A stretch of 64,000 nt of DNA from Otis tarda (lineage: Eukaryota > Chordata > Aves > Otidiformes > Otididae), in the NCBI GenBank assembly GCA_026413225.1, contig CM048552.1, positions 27,889,001-27,953,000 on the forward strand, given 5' to 3'. Below the pieces are notes generated by a model. It saw only the letters and a list, made by a program, of their open reading frames with translations. It searched no databases and was not told the DNA's origin. This document shows, in pieces, positions 26,237 to 64,000 of the stretch (positions within the stretch are counted from its first letter, which is position 1; each line of letters begins with the position of its first letter). Position numbers and translations under genes: made by a program.

Positions 26237-28441
26237 TTTATTGAAGCTGTAACTTAATAAATTTGATGTTCAAGGTGTAAAATTATCTCACAGACTAAAA
26301 ATTAACACAACACGAAAAATATAAGTAATACAAATCTACTTATGTCACCCTACTGATAGAATTGAACCTGTAGGATGCTATTCTTTGAAGATAAGGAATT
26401 AAGACTGTCCTGGGACTGAATAAACAGAGAGGGAAACACAGCAACAGAGTACATCACAGTAAAATACCTCTTTATTAGGAATATATTTAAAACTACCTTT
26501 TTATTACAGGTAAGAAAGATAGCATTCTGACTTTCAGCCAGTGCTGATTCTGGTCATACACAATATTCTAACAGCTAGAAAAGTTATTTGCACCGTTGTT
26601 GCCCCTTAACAATTCTCCTGACTGTCCACTCACTATCTTATTTTTAGCTTGTTCTTAAGTAAGTTGAAGAAATTCTTCAAACAAGCTTTGCAGTTAGACC
26701 TTAGTTAAGATTGACAGAACAACTTGAGTGACTCAGCATCTGTTATTAGCTCACATGAAGCTTTTATCAGCCTTCTTTTAAACAACAACACAGTTCAATA
26801 GCTGATCTATGAAGACAATTAAGAGGGCAACTCTCCAGGAAGACTGTGGTAGAAGAAATCCCACTCTTCTACTATACAGTTTAGTACTGTAAAGTAGCAG
26901 CAATTTAAAGAACTTCAGTTAATTCTATACCCCTTTACAAGAAATCACTGAAGAACAAAAAATAGGGGTATTGACATTACAACTCAAACAGTAAACTGCT
27001 TTGTATGTACATTTTTATACTCCGTACAAGTCCAGACTCTTTCTCTTGCTATGCTGTCACTTAACAGTTTAAGGTAATTAATTGAATCATGCTGTAAACA
27101 AAGATATAAAACCTTTGTGTAAGCTTTACTGGTTTAGGAGTGTGCATAAATACCTGTTTAGTTTTCCATCATGAGCTTATAATTAGGTAGCATATTTTAA
27201 AACAGGTTTTCATCCAATTAAAAATGAATCTATGCGTTTCACAGAAGTGTTAGACAGCATTCTTAAGTCTGTGTTTTCAGATACCTGATGTCCAGTTTCA
27301 ATATGAGATACATCAGACAGGGAAAGTATTCTCCAGACAAATGTGTTATTTTTGGTCTTGTAATTTTTTACATCCTCTGTAGCAAATATGAAGCTAAAAA
27401 GATAACTGTTTTAAGCAGATTTCCATATGTAGATGTTTAAATGCAGATGGAAACAATGGATGATGATATTACAACAATCTCCAAATACACCAAGAACAGC
27501 AAATGGGCCACAAAGTTTGTGGCTATTTTAAGCAGTATTTTAAAAATATATATAAACACCAAAAATAGGCTATATCAGGAAGCAGTCTGATACTCAGATA
27601 AATAGAAAATTTGCATTTTAATGTCACATTGAATTTTAGTACATTTCAATCCAAGAAAAAAAATAAACTGACAGACAATACTAATGAGTACAGGGTTATA
27701 TATATTACAATATGCCTTATTATAATACATTTGTGGCTTTATGATTAAAAACCTCAAGGGCAGATGGAGTTTGAGCTCACTTAAGCAATTACCAGGAACA
27801 AAGCATTAAATGCATTTCTGAAATAAGTACTTTTATTTAATTTCAAAATCTTAAAACAGTGTTAGACCCTAGCCTTTTCTTTTAAAAAAAATTTAGTTGC
27901 CACGGAGCTAGCTAAATAAGTATCCTGAAAGGTTTAAACAATACAGAAAATGCTTTTCCCAATTTTACATACAATGAAAGGATAGATATTTCAAAACCAG
28001 CACCTATGGCTAACTCCATGTTGACCTTGATCTAGAAATGCACATTACTGATCTTGGCAAGGAATCTAGCAAATTTTGGGAGTTGTCCATTTCACATGAA
28101 AGCAAGAGAAAGGGTTATCATATGCAAAAATATTTTTCAAACTGTTCTTAACGTGTAATTGAAAACTAAAGGCATAGTCTCTTCATTATAAAAAAATAAA
28201 GGTACAACAGAAACTCTAAAGGAAGATATTCAGCTATACTGAAGTTGCAACTCTCTGAAAAGAAAGAAAAAGGAAAAAAAGTCAATTAGCTAAGCTTTGT
28301 GCTCTAACCAAACTACTTACAGTGATTTTCAATGGCAAAAGCCCATGCTGACTGGGTGATCTGACAGTTCCAAATACTTTTTGTAATATTTTTTATTTGT
28401 ATACAAGGACACTAAAATGATCCAGTCATGCAACGTTCACT
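26237..28441 (-). other. CAPZA2: probable CAPZA2 3' UTR
   Basis: The AT-rich sequence just downstream of the stop contains several minus-strand AATAAA motifs (plus-strand tttatt). They lie near 28392-28397, 27832-27837, 26500-26505, 26471-26476 and 26237-26242. Which is used cannot be told from sequence. The left boundary given is only the most distal of these candidates and is an inference. No other gene or repeat is visible in the stretch. Confidence 0.4.
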
Positions 28442-57724
<29,283 letters not shown>

Positions 57725-57779
57725 CTTCCCGTCTGGCTCCGGCCGCCACCGCCCCCGTCTCCTCCCTCCCAGGCAGGAA

Positions 57780-57787
57780 GGGCGGGG
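57780..57787. promoter_or_regulatory. GC box (Sp1/KLF type)
   Basis: The sequence gggcgggg lies about 56 bp upstream of the CAPZA2 ATG, between the NRF1-type site and the start codon. It matches the Sp/KLF core, and its position suits a core-promoter role. Confidence 0.55.
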
Positions 57788-57830
57788 CCCCCCCCGCTCG
57801 TTGCGCGGCTCGCTGGGGAGGTGGAGTCTC

Positions 57831-57842
57831 TGCGCATGCGCA
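57831..57842. promoter_or_regulatory. NRF1-type palindromic site
   Basis: The sequence tgcgcatgcgca is a perfect 12-bp palindrome that matches the NRF1 consensus GCGCATGCGC. It lies about 107 bp upstream of the CAPZA2 start codon, inside the CpG island, a common position for NRF1 sites in housekeeping promoters. Confidence 0.7.
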
Positions 57843-57908
57843 GGGTAGGGGTGGCGGGGGTCGCGCTGTGGGGCGGTTGGCGGGGTGGGGGCGTAGTGGG
57901 TTGGTGGC

Positions 57909-57966
57909 CATGTGTCCGTGTTCCTTTCCGTCTGTGCCCATGTCCATGTCCGTGTTCATGTTCATG
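57909..57966 (+). repeat. degenerate hexamer repeat, tgtccatgtccg/tgttca type
   Basis: Imprecise six-base units such as catgtc, catgtc, cgtgtt, catgtt and catgag run in tandem just upstream of the CAPZA2 CpG island. It explains the open frames there. Confidence 0.75.
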
Positions 57967-57969
57967 AGA

Positions 57970-60900
57970 TGGTCCCTGTTGTGGTGCTCAGGGGAAGTAG
58001 GGAGCTTCAGCCGGTGGCTGAGTATCGTGGCAGAGGGAACGGGGGGGGGGGGAACAGGATGTCAGGGCCTGCTGTGCCCCTTGGGGCATCTTCATATTGA
58101 GCAGTAGGGGTTCCCATCTGTGTTTTAATAGCAAAAGGAGTTATTTAAGTAAGATCACTGGAGATCTGGGCAGGCAGAACTGAGAATTGCCAAGTTTCAG
58201 GCATCCCCTTGGCTGTGCACCCAAATGCGGGTTAGCGGATGTGGGTGCCGGAGGGCGGCGGAGCCCAGAGAGATGGTAGAGATCTCTGTTACTGTAACAG
58301 AGACTGAGGAAATAGATTGTGTGAGATGGTTGGAACTCTAGAAGATTGAACATGGAAAAAGGAATGTGGTGAACTGGAAGAAAAAGAAAAATAAATGGAT
58401 TGGAAATTTTTTACCACAAGAATAAGAAAATGTGAAGAGTGTCTTCCAGCAGTGTGACATTGCAGGTACACAGAGAGGCATTCGATACGGCAGCTTGCAA
58501 GGATTGCCTGGAAGAAGACAATAGAAGTTTAAGAAAAACTGTAATAGAGGAAAGAAAACATTTGTGTGGCTTAAACCATGTGGGTTTGAGGCTAGTGAAA
58601 TTCTATATCCTCTTCCAACAGTGACTCAGGTAAATCCCCAGGTGATGGGAGTGGTGACAGAACAAGGCAGTATGTGTTGGCACTTCCTGGGAATGCTTCC
58701 TCGCTTGCAGGCAGCTGTGGTGTAGAAGATGGTCTTCCTCCTCAGTAACTTCCTTCTAACAAAGAATGTTGAACTGTTCTTCAAGGGTCAGGTAGACAGT
58801 GGGAAGGTTTGTTTTCTTCCAGGAGCAAAATCAGACTGGGAAAACAGATAAGCAGGAGAAGCTGCTTTGATAATGATCTGTTTCAGCAACAGAGAGACAG
58901 TCACAGACTCTGTTCTGCAGAAGGTAAAAAACTGCAGAGGCCTAAAAAGGAAACCAGGAGAGTCAGATCACGTTTTTGAGAAATACTTCATCTTCCTTGA
59001 TCAAAAAGTAGAAAGAACATGGGAAATACTGGTGTTAGCCAAGTAGAGTGTTTGGGTTTTGTGGAACACTGGGATAAAATCTGAATAAAATTGGGTGTCT
59101 GTAGGCTTAATCTCATCAATATGGGTGCCAGTTTTCTGGATGATACAAGAGCAAGGGCAGCTGAGAAAACAAAATAAATATCCTCATTCCACATTTTACA
59201 AAAGGACAACCCTAAGAATTATGAAGTAAATACCTTTTCCAAACAATGTAACATTTGTATGTCTTTCAGTTTATTAATGTCTGCCTATTAATGTTAGGAC
59301 GCTCAAATATGTAAGACAACTTGGAGCTTGAGAAAGATTATATGATAGTATAACAAAGCTATCGTCTTGTATGACATTGAAATTGATGATTAGACCTTGT
59401 TCTTTAGGATGGAAAAGGTGAAAAGGCTGGTGTATTATGCCAGAGTGGCCATTAGCTGTTTCAAAATCAGAGAAGTTTCAGAAGAATAAGAACTTAGTTA
59501 TTTATAAGTTAAAGTTCTAAATCGTTAAATGAAATATGGTCTTCCATTAACCACCTGATGCTAGAGAATAAGTTGAACTTCTTAATGGTCTGTTCCTAAT
59601 GTGTGGAAAGAATAAAGTTTTTATTGTTACTTCAAACTGAAGGAAGTATGATGGAGAAATTGTATGTCCAGTGATAACTCTTTGGTAACATGTAAAAAAC
59701 ACGTTTTCTTAATGTCCAGCATAGTGTACTTCACCCCAGTTACGGCAGACAAGGAAAAGCTGATCATTGACTGGAAAATTACAAGTGTCGAGATAGATCT
59801 AAGTCAGTCGTGGTTAGTGGTATGCATGTAGCCAACTTCCAGCTAAAGGATCTTGTTATGCTATAGAGTTCATCCATATCTGTCTTTCTTGCATGAGTAT
59901 TTGTACACAATGATTAATGCTGTCACATGCAGTATAGCAAAATATTGCCAGTATCTGTAGATTTTTTCAAGGCTAGCATTCTATGTGCCCTAACAGGACT
60001 GTTGCATGGAAATGAAAGTGATACTGAACAAGAAGTTGTTACAGTCAAATGGATACATGGAAATGACAATGGCATTGAAAATCAATATATGAACAAAGGA
60101 TGAAAATGAAAAGAAGTCAAAATAATGAATGTACAAGTTGAACAATATGACCAATTCAGGGAAGTAAGAGAGATTTAAAATACCTGTAGCCATGGAGGAT
60201 AAATGTAATGGACAGTAGCTTATCCATGTCAGGAACAAAATAAAGGGCAACCAAACCTAATGTTTGATAAGACCGTTGCTAGATGCAGAGTACTGAAGTG
60301 TAGAGCAGAGAAGGTATATCTAAAGGATGTTTGGTTTTGGAGCATCTCGTGTCTGTGATTTGGACTCAATAATAAAAGATAATGGTCTGTAGCAGGGGAA
60401 AGCATTGTGCAACATTCAGTTTCACGCAACAGGGCTTTATAACTTCCACCCAGGAGTCTTAAGAGTAACTAGCTGAGGAGGTCTGTGAAATGCCTCTGTT
60501 AATTTTTGACAGACCTTGGCATTTTCTGCCTAGGGGATATTGCCATGGATGTTGCTTTATTGAATATGTATTAAGAGGATAGTTGAAAAAGATAGATCCT
60601 ACCAGATAAACTTGAATAGTTTTCTCATAAGTTAATATGTCTATCTGTTGGATGTACTGTGTTTACACCAGGTTTTTTCTTAAAGTTTGCTGAAATTAGC
60701 ATGATCAAGTGAATGATTCAGAGGAGGACTGTGCAGTCATCATAGATACTAATGGGAACCTTCTGTGTAGTACCCTGGCAGGTGCTTAACTGTGACCATA
60801 GGACTTGGTGGGAAATGAATAATCATGCAGAAATAAGTACTGTGCTTGGCTTGTGACTCAGTGTTTTGGAGTGCTTGTGTGTCTTTTCATGAAGAATATG

Positions 60901-63900
60901 GAAATTTCAGAGGGAATTTAAAGGACGACTAAAATAATCCAGAAGATGCAGAACAAATTTCAGGATGTGAGCCTTAATGATGTCCAGATTAAGAAGTGAC
61001 TTAGGAAATGTTTTCTCAGTGAACTACAGTATATAGCAAGGCCCTTGAGTAACATTGGGAGGACGGGCACAGCAATCCCTCCTGCAAGGTGTACTTGCAG
61101 GGCTGTCAAAATGGCTTGAGAGAAGTGCAGTTTCTGTGCTAACTCTTGAAGACGAGTGAGGAGGCAGTGGGACGTAGGGGTTAGCACAGCACAATTCCTC
61201 TGTCCATCTGCACTGGCCCTAAAGATTGAGATAAACGATACAGAAAAAAAAAATTATATTTTTGTTCTTATTCAAGACAGGTTATTGACATTTGACCTAT
61301 TGCAGCTGTTCAGAGGACAAATTGATGACAGGTATATTTGGTGCCTACTTGTTTAATGTGGAGGATGTGCTACACCTAGGACAAAGGTGGACTCTGGCCA
61401 AGCTCTGAGCCCTGCTCATATGGTGCTCCTGGCAGTGGGACAGAAGGAGTGCCCAGAAAGGGGTGGCAGGCTGTGTCCGTGCTGCCTGCTCCTTTCTGTG
61501 GGAAGTGTCTCCCTGCATCCTGATACCTGTTTATATAAATCCTCACATTCCTGCAGGTTGGTGGGAGGCATACTCCAGTTCCCAAATACGTATCACATTG
61601 TAGGGCCTTGGGAATTTCCTGCCAATTTGTGTCTGTATTTTGGGGGAGTTGGTGTTTGCAAACCTCGCAATTTGCTCTTTGTATGTTGTAGAACCTTCGC
61701 GGCGAAAGCAAATAGGTTTGTTCTAGAGAAGCTGAATGTTAAATCCTTACAACAGTGTTGGAAAGAAAGCTATAATAAAGTGCAACTGTAGAGCAAACTT
61801 GAGACTAAGCTTCCTTCTTAGATAACGCTTAGGATCTTTTAGGCCACAACAGGCATTCAAGAGAATGACTCAGTAGCCCTTCACTTACTGTGGAGATCCC
61901 GCTTGGAAGCATAGAACGGCCCAGGTTGTAAGGGACCTTAAAAGATCATCTGGTCCAGCCTTTTGTGGGAAAGGGAGTGTAGGGGAGTTTATCTAGTACC
62001 CTGACCAACTGCATCTTGAAAACCTTCAGTGATGGAGAATCTACCACTTTTCTGGAGAGTTCAAGTTAATGATTGTTCACACTGCAAAAAAATGTCTTTC
62101 TTATATCAAGATTTTTGTTGATACCTTAGAATTTACTATCCTTTGGTTTCTTTGCTGATCAGGTTCATGGTCTTGCTCAGTGTGGCATTTTTAAGATTGT
62201 CACAACATTCTTTGTGCTTCACAACCATAATATTTTTACAAATTTTATTAATTTTGCATTATATTCTATGTTTTTCGTGGAGACTATGCATGTCATAATT
62301 ATTTAGATGATGAACTCGATATTTAGAGTGGATTTTTTGGGGGTCAATTTTAAGGGCCTTTATTACCACATTTACCCTAGAAGCTCTTTTTAGGTTCCTC
62401 TTAGGAACTGCATTCAGCAATCCAGCCTTACTCTGTAACTTTCTACTCTGTTTCTATTCTTGGGAGTTTTCTTGGCTTCTTTCTCCACCCCATCCCCTTC
62501 AAGAATAGTCAGCTTTATATCTTGCCTTACGTAATTCAAATTCCGAGTATTGCATTTGCCTTTCTTTTGACATATGTCTATGTTTTAGGAATTAGATACC
62601 CATGTTGTTTCTTAGATTTATCTGAAAATGCAGGCCAGCAGTCACTGTACTGTAGTCACAGTCACAGTACTTCACTGGTTACAAGAAGATTTAGTTCTCC
62701 CATAAACTGAGGTGCCTCGAAGCAGATACACTTTTTTAAGAACTAAGAGTGGGATTATTTATTTGTGATAGAAAATTTTTATTCAGGGATGGGAATATGG
62801 AAAAGTAGAGTGAAAAAGAGCAAGTGTTGAGCATTTTAGAGGAAGGCAACCAAAGGAAGGAAATAATCTAAGTCTTGTTGGCTGCTACTCTTGCTCCAGC
62901 AGAGATAAGGAGGTTGCAGGTCTTTGAAGACAACAGGCAGTAGTGCAGCAGCATCTGCAGAGAGCTGAAGGCAAGATGATGATAAGGATGAAGTGCTGCA
63001 TACTAAAGCATCTACTTTTGGTTCTAGCAGTCCCAAGCTATCTTTTGGGAGGAGCAATGCTTACATAATCCAAATTATGTACAGATTTTTCAGAGATGCC
63101 AAAAAATTTTATGTTCCACTGATTCTGAAGCCTGTAATCTTCATACATGGGGTATGTATCAGTAGGTTTCTCCTAACATGTTTGTTATCTTTGCTATCTG
63201 AGTATGTTAACTATTTAACAGCCACAGCATTACCTTTTAAAATGTTGTCTCTACCTGACAACTTTTTTTTTACTTGCCCTTTGGCTTCTTGAGTGTATTG
63301 TTTGATAAAATTGTCAGACTTGCAAAAGCACTTAATCCAAAATTCTCTTATGAAAGAATTGTATTTTCCTTCTGAAAAGTAAAATTAAGTAGTCAAGCAA
63401 AGAAGATTAGTGACTGCTTATAAAACATCTTTCATTACAGAATATCTTCTCTCAATGCTAATTTATTTAATTCTTATGCAATGTAAGGAACAATACCATA
63501 CTAAAAGTGCATTCTAAAAGTACACTTGCAGTTAGAAGTGCATGATAGATTGACAATACTGAGCAATTTTAGGGGTTTAAATTACAGAACTCGAGTTTTC
63601 AGGAAAAAATAGGACAACTGGAAAAGTTTTCTCTAGCATTGTTTACAGTGTCTGTGGAAAACTTAAACATTAGTCTGTGCTACAGTGATAAATATTTTAT
63701 TAATAAATCATATCATAGTCATGCTGTGGCAGTGCTTTGGGAAGAAAAGTATTAGCATGTCTTATTTTACAGCCTGTTTTTCAAAGATAAATAAATTAGC
63801 TATAGACAGGTACAGCTAGAGGGTTTCAAGAAGAACATTTATGAATTGCAAAGAGTTCAAAGAATAATCAGGGACTGGAAAATGTGAGCAATCCAATCTG

Positions 63901-64000
63901 GTTAGTTTATGAGCAAAAAGCTTAAAGGTTTGTGAGTACTTTTTGGGAAATCAGAAAATTGTTAATAGGGTGTTTTGATGTATTAGGATATGACAGGATT
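57970..64000. other. intergenic region upstream of CAPZA2
   Basis: Apart from the old CR1 fragment at 61909 and a run of 12 G's near 58040, nothing is recognisable. By conserved gene order MET should lie further right, but no MET exon is seen here. Confidence 0.65.
61909..62145 (-). mobile_element. old diverged CR1 fragment, antisense
   Basis: Segments gcatagaacggcccaggttg, taagggaccttaaaagatca and catctggtccagccttttgt match the CR1 antisense tail with many changes. Similarity fades after about 62145. It lies upstream of CAPZA2. Confidence 0.8.

Noticed and set aside
61387-61791. 134-codon frame upstream of CAPZA2
   Set aside because: No recognisable motif; the composition looks random and an antisense frame of 111 codons overlaps it.
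58000-64000. Search for the 3' end of MET
   Set aside because: No MET kinase or C-terminal exon text was recognised on either strand.

Overview
The window is nuclear DNA from a sauropsid vertebrate, most likely a bird. It carries at least nine short CR1 LINE 3' fragments in both orientations, recognisable by the 'gaatcatagaat...ggttggaagggacctt' end. No mammalian SINE or L1 is recognisable. Two genes are supported, both on the minus strand: CAPZA2 (complete coding sequence, ten exons, 28442-57724) and ST7 (first coding exon only, 12139-12288; the rest lies beyond the left edge). This is the conserved vertebrate MET - CAPZA2 - ST7 - WNT2 gene order. MET is therefore expected to the right of the window, although none of its exons is visible.

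Layout from left to right. 1-12138 is ST7 intron 1. It holds an old CR1 reverse-transcriptase scrap, one CR1 tail and an unidentified coding-like relic with a single in-frame stop (5766-6299). 11880-12480 is the GC-rich ST7 first-exon region. It contains a near-perfect 37-bp inverted repeat just inside intron 1, and ST7 exon 1 itself lacks one base compared with the expected reading frame. About 12.5-26.2 kb is the CAPZA2-ST7 intergenic interval, with CR1 tails and simple repeats only. About 26.2-28.44 kb is the likely CAPZA2 3' UTR. 28.4-57.7 kb is CAPZA2: all nine introns have GT-AG ends and the exons join in phase to a 286-residue protein. 57.1-57.9 kb is the CAPZA2 CpG-island promoter, with NRF1, GC-box and YY1-type sites. 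58-64 kb is upstream intergenic sequence with one old CR1 fragment.

CAPZA2 encodes the alpha-2 subunit of the actin barbed-end capping protein CapZ. ST7 encodes a multi-pass membrane protein. They are neighbours by ancient synteny rather than parts of one pathway. I found no new multi-gene system. The items most worth checking are the ST7 exon 1 frame break, the strong hairpin beside its splice donor, and the coding relic in ST7 intron 1. Almost all other open frames are short chance frames, or long frames produced by GC-rich or low-complexity DNA.
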